Translations under genes and position numbers: made by a program
DNA from: an uncultured Eggerthellaceae bacterium
GTDB taxonomy: Bacteria; Actinomycetota; Coriobacteriia; Coriobacteriales; Eggerthellaceae
DNA length: 5,209 nt
NCBI GenBank assembly: GCA_947565915.1
Contig: CANOHY010000073.1
Coordinates: 1 to 5,209, forward strand
Direction: 5' to 3'
The notes under the pieces: generated by a model
What the model saw: only the letters and a program-made list of their open reading frames with translations
Database searches by the model: none
What the model was told of the DNA's origin: nothing
In this document: positions 1 to 5,209 of the stretch, in pieces
Position numbering within the stretch: the first letter of the stretch is position 1
Layout of the letters: each line of letters begins with the position of its first letter

Positions 1-4
1 TGCG

Positions 5-367
5 ATGAGCTGTCCGAGGGAGGCGCGCAAGCGCAGCAAGACGATAGCGTTCTGGGTAACGCCGGGACAAGCCGCAGAGATCGACGAGATGGTGAGGACG
101 AGCGGCCTCACAAAGCAGGACTACCTTCTCACGCGAGCCCTGGAGCGCGAGGTGGTCATAGTGCCGAGCAGCCGAGTGGTGAAGAACCTGCGCAAGAAAT
201 CCGAGAGGATCGCAAAGAGGCTAGAGGTTCTCGCGAGCGCGGGCGAACTGAGCGATGCTTTACTCGATGAGATCAGGTGGCTCACCGGCCTCATGGCGGC
301 GTTCGCGAGATACGGCGAGGAGGAATTCGACGCGGTGGAGAGGATCATCGACCTCAGCCGCGACTGA
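5..367 (+). CDS. Ribbon-helix-helix mobilization accessory protein (MobC/NikA-like)
   Basis: A 120-residue basic protein. Residues about 11-47 look like a ribbon-helix-helix DNA-binding fold: a beta strand (TIAFWVT), a helix starting at PGQAAEIDEM, a turn at SGLT, then a helix TKQDYLLTRAL. The VPSSRV segment at 54-58 and the charged helical C-terminal half resemble accessory mobilization proteins of Firmicutes and actinobacterial elements, which bind oriT and help a relaxase. That family match is from memory. No relaxase or integrase follows; about 345 bases of non-coding DNA separate it from guaA, so partners would lie upstream, outside the window. Half of its 14 arginines use AGG or AGA (6 AGG, 1 AGA) and it uses ATA, unlike guaA, which supports foreign origin. 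The true start may be earlier: the frame is open to the window edge and only four bases precede this ATG, so no ribosome site can be judged. A plain RHH repressor is the main alternative. Confidence 0.75.
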   Translation: MSCPREARKRSKTIAFWVTPGQAAEIDEMVRTSGLTKQDYLLTRALEREVVIVPSSRVVKNLRKKSERIAKRLEVLASAGELSDALLDEIRWLTGLMAAFARYGEEEFDAVERIIDLSRD

Positions 368-420
368 CGGCCTGTTCCATATGCCTCGCGGCCTCTCTTG
401 TGGAATCTCTGCGAAGAATG

Positions 421-450
421 ACCTTAGCGAACCTAAGAGAACCTTAGCTC
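421..450. repeat. Three 10-bp tandem units with alternating CTTAG/CTAAG cores
   Basis: Three consecutive 10-base units read ACCTTAGCGA, ACCTAAGAGA and ACCTTAGCTC. Their cores (423-427, 433-437, 443-447) alternate CTTAG, CTAAG, CTTAG, so adjacent units are also inverted repeats of each other. The spacing of one helical turn puts all sites on the same face of DNA, which fits cooperative binding by a small protein such as the neighbouring ribbon-helix-helix protein, or recombinase arm sites. The pattern is seen directly; its function is inferred. Confidence 0.6.
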
Positions 451-480
451 GATGCCCTCGAACAAGGGCATCCCTTCTTT
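451..480 (+). terminator. Possible weak terminator after the mobilization gene
   Basis: A perfect 8-bp stem, GATGCCCT (451-458) with AGGGCATC (465-472), closes a 6-base loop and is followed by CCCTTCTTT. The tail has only interrupted T runs, so it is a weak candidate for an intrinsic terminator of the plus-strand mobilization gene. The 3' arm can instead pair with 520-528 (see the next repeat), so it may be part of a switch or simply a protein-binding dyad. Confidence 0.35.
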
Positions 481-528
481 CGAATACCATCGGATCTAAC
501 CGATCGACCTAGAAGAGGAGGGATGCCC
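466..528. repeat. 9-bp inverted repeat overlapping the upstream hairpin
   Basis: GGGCATCCC at 466-474 is exactly complementary to GGGATGCCC at 520-528, and flanking TTCTT/AAGAGG extends the pairing imperfectly. It reuses the 3' arm of the 451-472 hairpin, so the two structures exclude each other in RNA. A smaller dyad, ATCGG/CCGAT (489-504), sits in its loop. Confidence 0.5.
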
Positions 529-662
529 ATTCGATTCGCTTATTAATTGACATATTCATCCGAAAGACCGATTCGGGGTACCGGTCGACAATGCTCAAAA
601 CCCTGTTACGAGTTGTGGATTTCGGACTCTCGTGATGACGCTTTTCGAGCTCGTTTCGCGGA

Positions 663-708
663 CGTGCAAGCTCTTGAACTGGGCAAACGCCTCCGTGCAA
701 GCCACTTG
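663..708. repeat. Direct repeat CGTGCAAGC, 31 bp apart, beside the guaA 3' end
   Basis: CGTGCAAGC occurs at 663-671 and 694-702; each copy continues to CTTG (672-676 and 703-708), giving a CAAG...CTTG dyad within each copy. The 31-base offset is about three helical turns. The second copy ends five bases before the guaA stop codon. This arrangement fits binding sites of a site-specific recombinase at an attachment site, but no integrase is in view to confirm it. Confidence 0.45.
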
Positions 709-712
709 TGCC

Positions 713-2365
713 CTACTCCCACTCGATCGTTGCAGGCGGCTTCGGCGTGATGTCGTATACCACGCGATTTATCCCTTCAACCTCGGCAACTATGCGGCTG
801 CTCACGCGCGAGAGCACGTCGTAGGGCAGCTTCGCCCAATCCGCGGTCATGGCATCGCTTGACTCCACGGCGCGCATGATAATCGGGCGCTGGTAGGTGC
901 GCTCGTCTCCCATCACGCCAACGCTGCGAATGTCGGGCAGCACGCAGAAGTACTGCCATACGGAGCGCTCTACCTCGGGCCCACCAGCACTCAATCGTTC
1001 AATCTCCCCGTTTCTTTCGCCCGTCTCCTCGAACAGCTTGGCATTGTATGCATCAAGCTCTTCGCGAACTATTGCATCGGCTTCCTTCAAGATGGCAAGC
1101 TTCTCGGGCGTCACTGCGCCGATGATGCGAATAGCAAGCCCGGGGCCCGGGAAGGGCTGGCGGTTAACGAGGTAGTCGGGTAGTCCCAGCGCGGTACCAA
1201 GTTCCCGCACCTCGTCCTTGAAGAAGTGATCGAGTGGCTCGATAAGGTCGAACGACACGCCTTCGGGGAAGGGAATGAGGTTGTGATGACTCTTGATGGT
1301 CGATGCCTTGCCACCAGTCTTGCGCGCGCCGCTCTCGATGATATCGGGATAGATGGTTCCCTGCGCGAGGTACTTCACAGGCTCGCCGTCATCGGCAAGG
1401 CTTTGCGCCACCGAGAAGAACTCTTTCCAGAACTGCGACCCAATAATGCGCCGCTTCTGCTCGGGGTCGGTCACGCCATCGAGCAGCGCCGCATAGCGCT
1501 CCTCGGCATGCACGTGGATGAAGTTAACGTCGAACCGCGTCGTGAATATCTCCTCGACTTCCTCGGGCTCGCCCTTGCGCAGCAGCCCGTGGTTCACGAA
1601 CACGCACACGAGCTGCTTGCCGATGGCCTTCGAGCACAGCGCTGCTACCACCGACGAGTCCACGCCGCCCGAAAGCCCGAGGATCACGCGATCGGCGCCG
1701 ACCTTCTGGCGTATGTCGCGCACGGCATCGTCGATGATCGAGTCCATACGCCAGCTCGGCTCGATGCCCGCAATGTCGAAGAGGAAGTTGGCGAGCATCT
1801 GCTGTCCATAGGGCGTATGGCGAACTTCGGGGTGAAACTGCGTGGCGTAGAGCTTGCGCTCAGGGCATTCCATGGAAGCAACCGGGCAGGTTTCTGTCCG
1901 CGAGGTAACAACGAACCCTTCGGGTACTTGCGAAACCGCATCGCGGTGGCTCATCCATACGGTCTGCTCGCAGGGCGTGTCGGCGAAGAGCGGCGATGGT
2001 GCTTGCCCTTGGTCATCCGTAGCGCAGTCGTCATCCATGCGGTAGATGGTCGCAGGGCCATATTCGCCTTTGTCGGTGTGGCTCACCACGCCGCCGAGTG
2101 TCTTGGCCATGATCTGCTGACCATAGCAGAACCCGAGCACTGGGATGCCCAGCTCGAATATGCCAGGGTCGACAGAAGGCGCATCCTCGGCATACACGCT
2201 TGCAGGGCCGCCCGACAGGATGATGGCGCTGGGTTGCAGCTCGCGCACCTCCTCTGCGCTGATGTCGCACGGAACCATCTCGGAATACACCTGCAGATTG
2301 CGCACGCGGCGTGCTATAAGCTGGCCATATTGCGCACCGAAATCGAATACGAGGACCTTATCCAT
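713..2365 (-). CDS. guaA: GMP synthase (glutamine-hydrolysing)
   Basis: Converts XMP, ATP and glutamine to GMP in the last step of guanine nucleotide synthesis, in the cytosol. The 550-residue protein has all expected parts: an N-terminal class I glutamine amidotransferase domain (about 1-197) with nucleophile Cys80 in GFCYGQQ and His178/Glu180 in FHPE; an ATP-pyrophosphatase domain with the P-loop LSGGVDSS at 231-238; and the C-terminal dimerization/XMP-binding domain ending in KPPATIEWE. The frame is open far upstream, but the start chosen here begins directly with MDKVLVFDFG, as the family does, and has AGGAG five bases before it. It is longer than the usual 510-525 residues, mostly because of about 22 extra residues near 440-463. 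It overlaps the PAP2 gene by 8 nt and has no obvious promoter of its own. The 3' end is intact although it abuts a putative mobile element. Confidence 0.98.
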   Translation of the reverse strand: MDKVLVFDFGAQYGQLIARRVRNLQVYSEMVPCDISAEEVRELQPSAIILSGGPASVYAEDAPSVDPGIFELGIPVLGFCYGQQIMAKTLGGVVSHTDKGEYGPATIYRMDDDCATDDQGQAPSPLFADTPCEQTVWMSHRDAVSQVPEGFVVTSRTETCPVASMECPERKLYATQFHPEVRHTPYGQQMLANFLFDIAGIEPSWRMDSIIDDAVRDIRQKVGADRVILGLSGGVDSSVVAALCSKAIGKQLVCVFVNHGLLRKGEPEEVEEIFTTRFDVNFIHVHAEERYAALLDGVTDPEQKRRIIGSQFWKEFFSVAQSLADDGEPVKYLAQGTIYPDIIESGARKTGGKASTIKSHHNLIPFPEGVSFDLIEPLDHFFKDEVRELGTALGLPDYLVNRQPFPGPGLAIRIIGAVTPEKLAILKEADAIVREELDAYNAKLFEETGERNGEIERLSAGGPEVERSVWQYFCVLPDIRSVGVMGDERTYQRPIIMRAVESSDAMTADWAKLPYDVLSRVSSRIVAEVEGINRVVYDITPKPPATIEWE

Positions 2366-3590
2366 TCCTTCTCCTAGCATGGTTGCCCGCATTAGCGGAT
2401 GGGCGTTCTGGCATCGATGCTCGACTTGCACGCCCACTGCGCGTACTTCCCTTTGGCGCCGTAGCGTCTTCACCATGATGCCTACGGCGTGTTTCGTCGG
2501 TGTTACGCGCAACGCGAACGTGCGCAGACGCATCGCGGTCTTCCGACTCAGCAAACTTGTTGCTTGTTGGCGCATGACGAATGGCGCCACGCGAAGAGCG
2601 GGAACTACCGTGGCCTTGCTCCTCGTCACCAAAAAGATTCGGGAGCCTCTTGAACAGCAGCGGCACCGCGAACAACGATAAGATGCAAAGCAATGCCAGC
2701 GTGACCAGCTTCGCAATGTTATAGGGCAAAACCAACTTGAACAGCGCGCCGCCCACAACATAGGTCAAGCCAGCAACGGCTACGCCCGCTACAAAGCGCA
2801 CAATACGGTTCTTGACCGTAAGGCCTGCCGTAGAGAATCCGACAAAGCGGCGTTCGAGAAGCCAGCCCAAAGCCATGCCCATATAGGCGCCTACGGCTTC
2901 ATAGCTGCCCTTCAGCATGGATTCGGGATCTACCAGCAGTTCGCCATCGACGTAATCCAGAGGGTAGGGCTTTAATGCGAGCACTACCAAGGAGGCAATG
3001 CATGCAATGCAGATGGCCACAACAGCTACGATATCCTTATTATGACCAGGCATCAGGGCATCATAGCGCTCGATCCATCTGAGGAAGCAAGAAGCAAGCG
3101 CGATGGACATGATGGCAATGCAAAGGCCAACCAGCACGTCTTGCGGCGTGTGCACTCCCAAGTAGTTTCGCGAAAAGGCAATTATGAGGACGCAAAGCAC
3201 GCAAACTATGCTCAACCAAAGGTGCTTCTTGCGCGCACTCCAGGCGAATGATCCCAAAACAGTGCCTGCTCCATTGGTGTGACCGCTGGGAAACGAGTAA
3301 CCACCCGCTCCTTCGATGGCATCGGCGGTGGGCAGCACGCGCGTATCGCGGATCCAGGGGCGATAGATGCAAAACAGATTCTTCATGAATTGGCAGATGA
3401 AGTTCCCCGTTGCGAAGGCGAAGCAGGCAAGTTGCCCCGCGCGCTTGTCGATGCACCAGTACACGATAAGGGCCAGGGCTACAAGCGCCGGGCCATCAGC
3501 TACATACGAGAACCAAAGGAAGAACTGCTCGATTGCGCCTGGCAGCGAATCGCGTGCAGATTGCAGAGCGAGCAGGTAGTCTATATCCAT
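2358..3590 (-). CDS. PAP2-family membrane phosphatase with long basic C-terminal tail
   Basis: A 410-residue integral membrane protein carrying the complete three-part PAP2 phosphatase signature: K70-x6-R77-P78 (KNLFCIYRP), P101-S-G-H104, and S140-R-x5-H147-x3-D151. His104 and His147 are the expected catalytic pair. Such enzymes remove phosphate from lipid phosphates (phosphatidate, phosphatidylglycerol phosphate, undecaprenyl pyrophosphate) at the outer face of the membrane; the exact substrate cannot be told. About eight hydrophobic segments are visible (near 23-47, 53-68, 125-139, 152-170, 187-206, 231-246, 264-290, 292-313). Residues 321-410 form a hydrophilic tail rich in Arg, Ser and His, with no recognised domain. 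The start has AAGGAG seven bases upstream. The stop overlaps the guaA start by 8 nt, implying one transcript and coupled translation. It is divergent from the chorismate mutase gene. Confidence 0.93.
   Translation of the reverse strand: MDIDYLLALQSARDSLPGAIEQFFLWFSYVADGPALVALALIVYWCIDKRAGQLACFAFATGNFICQFMKNLFCIYRPWIRDTRVLPTADAIEGAGGYSFPSGHTNGAGTVLGSFAWSARKKHLWLSIVCVLCVLIIAFSRNYLGVHTPQDVLVGLCIAIMSIALASCFLRWIERYDALMPGHNKDIVAVVAICIACIASLVVLALKPYPLDYVDGELLVDPESMLKGSYEAVGAYMGMALGWLLERRFVGFSTAGLTVKNRIVRFVAGVAVAGLTYVVGGALFKLVLPYNIAKLVTLALLCILSLFAVPLLFKRLPNLFGDEEQGHGSSRSSRGAIRHAPTSNKFAESEDRDASAHVRVARNTDETRRRHHGEDATAPKGSTRSGRASRASMPERPSANAGNHARRRNG
2371..2375 (-). promoter_or_regulatory. Ribosome binding site deciding the guaA start
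   Basis: On the minus strand AGGAG lies five bases before the ATG at 2365. It lies inside the last codons of the PAP2 gene, so ribosomes finishing that gene stop at the guaA start. This supports the 550-residue product over in-frame starts further upstream, such as the ATG two lines earlier at MLGEGMDK, which adds non-family residues. Confidence 0.75.
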
Positions 3591-3685
3591 GAAACCTCTC
3601 CTTGTTCGCCATCATGGTAACGCTACATTGGCTAAGATTTGCTATTATGACCGAACTCTGCAAACGAATGGAAAGGGAGCATGCA
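3591..3685. promoter_or_regulatory. Divergent intergenic region with extended -10 for the aromatic genes
   Basis: These 95 bases must drive the PAP2-guaA unit leftward and the chorismate mutase-DAHP synthase unit rightward. On the plus strand TGCTATTAT (3640-3648) fits an extended -10 element, with no good -35 at the right distance. The same AT-rich patch reads CATAAT on the minus strand and could serve the other direction. I see no leader peptide, T-box or operator that would show amino acid control. Confidence 0.4.
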
Positions 3686-3964
3686 ATGCCCGATAAATCC
3701 AATATCGAGAGCATCGAAGCACACCGTGAAAGCATCGACGCCATCGACCGGCACATCGTGGACCTTCTCAACCAGCGCGCCATGGAATCGCTGCAGATTC
3801 GCGACCTCAAACCTGGCGCCCATATGGGCCTTTACGATGCCAGGCGCGAAGAGGAGATCCTCACCAAGGTGAGCGAATACAACGAAGGTCCGCTCTACAG
3901 CGAGCACCTGCGCGAGATCTATGCCACCATCCTGAAGGTCATGAAGGAGGCACCTTCTCTATGA
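3686..3964 (+). CDS. Chorismate mutase, stand-alone AroQ type
   Basis: Converts chorismate to prephenate, the entry to phenylalanine and tyrosine synthesis, in the cytosol. The 92-residue all-helical protein matches the AroQ fold: helix 1 HRESIDAIDRHIVDLLNQR, a second part with YDARREEEIL, and a final helix LREIYATILKVMKE. Active-site residues line up with the E. coli P-protein domain at a constant offset of three: Arg14, Arg31, Lys42, Asp51, Arg54 and Glu55 (E. coli 11, 28, 39, 48, 51, 52). The counterpart of Gln88 is unclear because helix 3 ends early, in KEAPSL. The start at 3686 is chosen because AGGGAG (3674-3679) sits six bases before it; an upstream ATG at 3602 would add 28 non-family residues. 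It overlaps the DAHP synthase gene by 4 nt (ATGA), so the two are translated together. Confidence 0.92.
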   Translation: MPDKSNIESIEAHRESIDAIDRHIVDLLNQRAMESLQIRDLKPGAHMGLYDARREEEILTKVSEYNEGPLYSEHLREIYATILKVMKEAPSL

Positions 3965-4761
3965 GCGAGAACAAGTATCCAGCATTGCCCGATTTAGGAA
4001 CCAAGACCGACGAGATAGAGATATTCGCTGGTCCGTGCTCGGTAGAATCCGAGGAGCAGTTCTTCCAAGTGGCCGAAACAGTTGCCGACCTTGGCCTGCG
4101 TTGGGTTCGCGGTGGTGCCTTCAAGCCGCGCACCAATCCCCATTCGTTCCAGGGCTTGGGCGAAGAGGCGCTGCAGATCATGCAGGCGGGGGGAGAGAAG
4201 TATGGGCTCAAGACGCTCACCGAAGTCATGGACTCCGAGCACATCAGCCTGGTTCAGCGCTATTGCGATGGCATCCAGGTGGGAGCGCGTAACTTCCAGA
4301 ACTTCAGCTTGCTGAAGAACATTGGCATAGCCACGGCGAAGACGGGAACCATGGTGCTCTACAAGCGTGGTTTCGCGGGCACCATCGGTGAGTGGCTCGC
4401 AGCTACCGAATACATCACGAACCATGGCAACAACAATGTGGTCCTCTGCGAGCGAGGCCTTCGAACCTTCGAAACAGCAACCCGCTTCACCATGGACATC
4501 AGCGCTGTTCCCGTAATCCATAAGCAGTCGTTGTTTCCCATCTGCCTGGACGTGTCGCATCCAGCTGGGCAGCGCGACTTGGTGCCCTCGCTCGCGAAGG
4601 CTGCAGTTGCGGTTGGTGCCGATTCAATCATGATAGAAGTGCATCCCGATCCCGCCAAGGCGCTCTCCGACGGAGCACAGCAGCTCACACCCGATCAATT
4701 CCGTGCGCTCGTCGGCGAATTGCGCGAGATAGCAGCTGTGTTTGGAAAGAAGATCGTATAG
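3961..4761 (+). CDS. aroF: 3-deoxy-7-phosphoheptulonate (DAHP) synthase, class I-beta
   Basis: Condenses phosphoenolpyruvate and erythrose 4-phosphate to DAHP, the first committed step of the shikimate pathway. The 266-residue protein is the bare barrel of the AroA I-beta/KDO8P-synthase-like family. Visible motifs are AGPCSVES (23-30), RGGAFKPRT (50-58), GARNFQN (108-114), KRG (135-137), LCERG (162-166) and DISAVP (179-184). The four metal ligands can be placed as Cys26, His200 (DVSH), Glu226 (EVHPD) and Asp237 (LSDGAQQ). Relative to my memory of the Thermotoga and Bacillus enzymes there are about four extra residues around IATAKTGT (123-130). It lacks both the N-terminal ferredoxin-like regulatory domain of Thermotoga and the fused mutase of Bacillus; the mutase is instead the preceding gene, overlapping by ATGA. 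AAGGAGG (3944-3950) lies ten bases before the start, inside the mutase gene. Feedback control may therefore act through a mutase-synthase complex. Confidence 0.95.
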   Translation: MSENKYPALPDLGTKTDEIEIFAGPCSVESEEQFFQVAETVADLGLRWVRGGAFKPRTNPHSFQGLGEEALQIMQAGGEKYGLKTLTEVMDSEHISLVQRYCDGIQVGARNFQNFSLLKNIGIATAKTGTMVLYKRGFAGTIGEWLAATEYITNHGNNNVVLCERGLRTFETATRFTMDISAVPVIHKQSLFPICLDVSHPAGQRDLVPSLAKAAVAVGADSIMIEVHPDPAKALSDGAQQLTPDQFRALVGELREIAAVFGKKIV

Positions 4762-4819
4762 CCCATAACATGGTTTGCTCGCGCCCTTCGCGCATGCGAT
4801 TTCGCAAGTGCTTACATCC

Positions 4820-4853
4820 AGCAACCACAAGTAGTAATTGTGGTTGCTTTTTT
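4820..4853 (+). terminator. Strong intrinsic terminator after the aromatic operon
   Basis: A perfect 11-bp stem, AGCAACCACAA (4820-4830) with TTGTGGTTGCT (4838-4848), closes a 7-base loop and runs into six T residues (4848-4853). It lies about 58 bases past the DAHP synthase stop and separates this operon from the next gene. There is no matching T run for the minus strand. Confidence 0.93.
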
Positions 4854-4884
4854 GTAAAGATAATCCAAAAGAACTCACATCAAA

Positions 4885-4914
4885 TTGAGCTATAGTCTGT
4901 AACAGAAATAAATA
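4885..4914 (+). promoter_or_regulatory. Possible promoter of the His-rich/CooT-like genes
   Basis: The 107 bases between the terminator and the next start are strikingly AT-rich for this window. TTGAGC (4885-4890) and TAAATA (4909-4914), 18 bases apart, are a fair sigma-70-type pair; TATAGT at 4891-4896 and TATTAT at 4913-4918 are alternative -10 elements. A promoter here is needed because a terminator lies just upstream; the exact elements are uncertain. I see no clear NikR-type operator. Confidence 0.4.
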
Positions 4915-4960
4915 TTATGTTCTTGTTTGCATCGGTGAGCGGTACGAGAGGACGTATTAC

Positions 4961-5182
4961 ATGCACGACCATGGTTCTCACGGCAGCTGTTCTTCCAAAG
5001 AGGAGCAAATCGCGCTCCTGTCTTATCTCGTTTCTCATAACGAAAGCCATGCGGAAGAGATTCATGAGATAGCTCATGGTGCGAGCGGAGAGGCTGCCGC
5101 GCTTCTCCACGATGCCACCGACCTCTTCCATGAGGGCAACAAGAAGCTTGCAGAAGCCCTCGAGCTCATCAAGGAAAACTGA
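4961..5182 (+). CDS. Small histidine-rich helical protein, probable metal handling
   Basis: A 73-residue protein with nine histidines (2, 4, 7, 26, 30, 35, 39, 50, 57) and one cysteine (10). The first ten residues, MHDHGSHGSC, look like a metal-binding tail; the rest should form two helices (about 13-39 and 43-71). His26/His30 and His35/His39 are four residues apart, so each pair sits on one face of helix 1. The sequence recalls small His-rich proteins found next to CooT-family genes in anaerobes; this is from memory, and no function is proven for them that I know. GAGAGGA (4946-4952) lies eight bases upstream of the start. A CooT-like gene begins one base after its stop, with AAGGA (5171-5175) inside this gene, so the two are surely one unit. 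Inference: binding, storage or delivery of nickel (or another transition metal). No signal peptide, so cytosolic. Confidence 0.8.
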   Translation: MHDHGSHGSCSSKEEQIALLSYLVSHNESHAEEIHEIAHGASGEAAALLHDATDLFHEGNKKLAEALELIKEN

Positions 5183-5183
5183 T

Positions 5184-5209
5184 ATGTGCTTGTCTGACGT
5201 CTATCAGAT
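5184..5209 (+). CDS. CooT-family nickel-binding protein (N-terminus only)
   Basis: Only eight full codons are visible, reading MCLSDVYQ before the window ends. The MC-x-S/A-x-V-Y start is typical of the small CooT family (about 60-70 residues), where Cys2 binds nickel in the CooT dimer and which was first described with the carbon monoxide dehydrogenase genes of Rhodospirillum. The start lies one base after the stop of the His-rich gene, with AAGGA (5171-5175) eight bases upstream. The identification rests on this short motif and the metal-binding neighbour, so it is tentative. Confidence 0.6.

Larger units (their letters stand above)
368..712. other. Gene-free, repeat-rich probable mobile-element end next to guaA
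   Basis: I see no convincing gene in these 345 bases on either strand. The stretch holds a 10-bp-period repeat (421-450), two competing hairpins (451-528), smaller dyads (489-504 ATCGG/CCGAT; 560-576 CCGAA/TTCGG; 566-586 GACCG/CGGTC), an AT-rich patch around 538-556, and a 9-base direct repeat just before guaA (663-671 and 694-702). No intrinsic terminator for guaA is visible downstream of its stop on the minus strand, as would be expected if inserted DNA had displaced the native sequence. The likely reading is the attachment end of an integrated element carrying the mobilization gene; this is inference, since the second attachment site is not in the window. Confidence 0.5.

Noticed and set aside
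547..576. TTGACA at 547-552 as a -35 promoter element
   Set aside because: No acceptable -10 lies 16-18 bases downstream and no plus-strand gene follows it.
509..700. A 63-codon minus-strand frame in the gene-free stretch
   Set aside because: No recognisable family, no good ribosome site, and it runs through the repeats; I could not support it as a gene.
1226..2377. A 383-codon open frame on the plus strand opposite guaA
   Set aside because: It lies wholly antisense to the well-supported guaA gene, has no recognised motif, and is explained by the GC-rich codon bias of guaA.
2366..2761. N-terminal extension of guaA (132 extra residues)
   Set aside because: The extension is low-complexity, Arg/Cys-rich, overlaps the real PAP2 frame and has no family resemblance; the family start MDKVLVFDFG has its own ribosome site.
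3994..4560. A 188-codon open frame on the minus strand within the DAHP synthase gene
   Set aside because: Antisense shadow of a gene with all catalytic motifs in place; no motif of its own.
4795..4806. Dyad TGCGATTTCGCA after the DAHP synthase gene
   Set aside because: The loop is only two bases and there is no T run; short GC dyads like this are expected by chance, and a much stronger terminator follows.
1..5209. tRNA, rRNA, CRISPR array or riboswitch
   Set aside because: I looked for cloverleaf, regular spacer-repeat and known aptamer patterns and saw none, including at the guaA junction.

Overview
The window is GC-rich, compact and bacterial. The protein sequences, together with a fused-looking gene style, a 550-residue GuaA and a small His-rich protein next to a CooT-like gene, suggest an anaerobic actinobacterium of the class Coriobacteriia (Eggerthellaceae-like). 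That assignment is inferred from remembered family resemblance, not from a search.

Layout. (1) 1-367, + strand: a ribbon-helix-helix mobilization accessory protein (MobC/NikA-like) with foreign-looking arginine codons, cut close to its start by the window edge. (2) 368-712: 345 bases without a convincing gene, rich in short inverted and direct repeats, ending at the 3' end of guaA. The 3' end of guaA is a well-known integration hotspot for genomic islands, so this looks like the edge of an integrated mobile element. (3) 713-3590, - strand: a two-gene unit, a PAP2-family membrane phosphatase followed by guaA (GMP synthase), overlapping by 8 nt. (4) 3591-3685: a short divergent intergenic region. 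(5) 3686-4761, + strand: a stand-alone AroQ-type chorismate mutase overlapping by 4 nt a class I-beta DAHP synthase, closed by a strong intrinsic terminator at 4820-4853. (6) 4854-5209, + strand: a likely promoter, a 73-residue histidine-rich helical protein, and, one base after its stop, the first codons of a probable CooT-family nickel-binding protein that runs off the window.

How they work together. The chorismate mutase and DAHP synthase are the first step and a branch-point step of aromatic amino acid synthesis. They look like a split version of the fused enzyme known from Bacillus, which suggests a physical complex with allosteric feedback. The His-rich protein and the CooT-like protein are probably a small nickel-handling pair. 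GuaA performs the last step of GMP synthesis and is tied to the PAP2 gene by translation overlap rather than by obvious function. The most interesting parts are the guaA-proximal repeat-rich junction and the His-rich/CooT pair.
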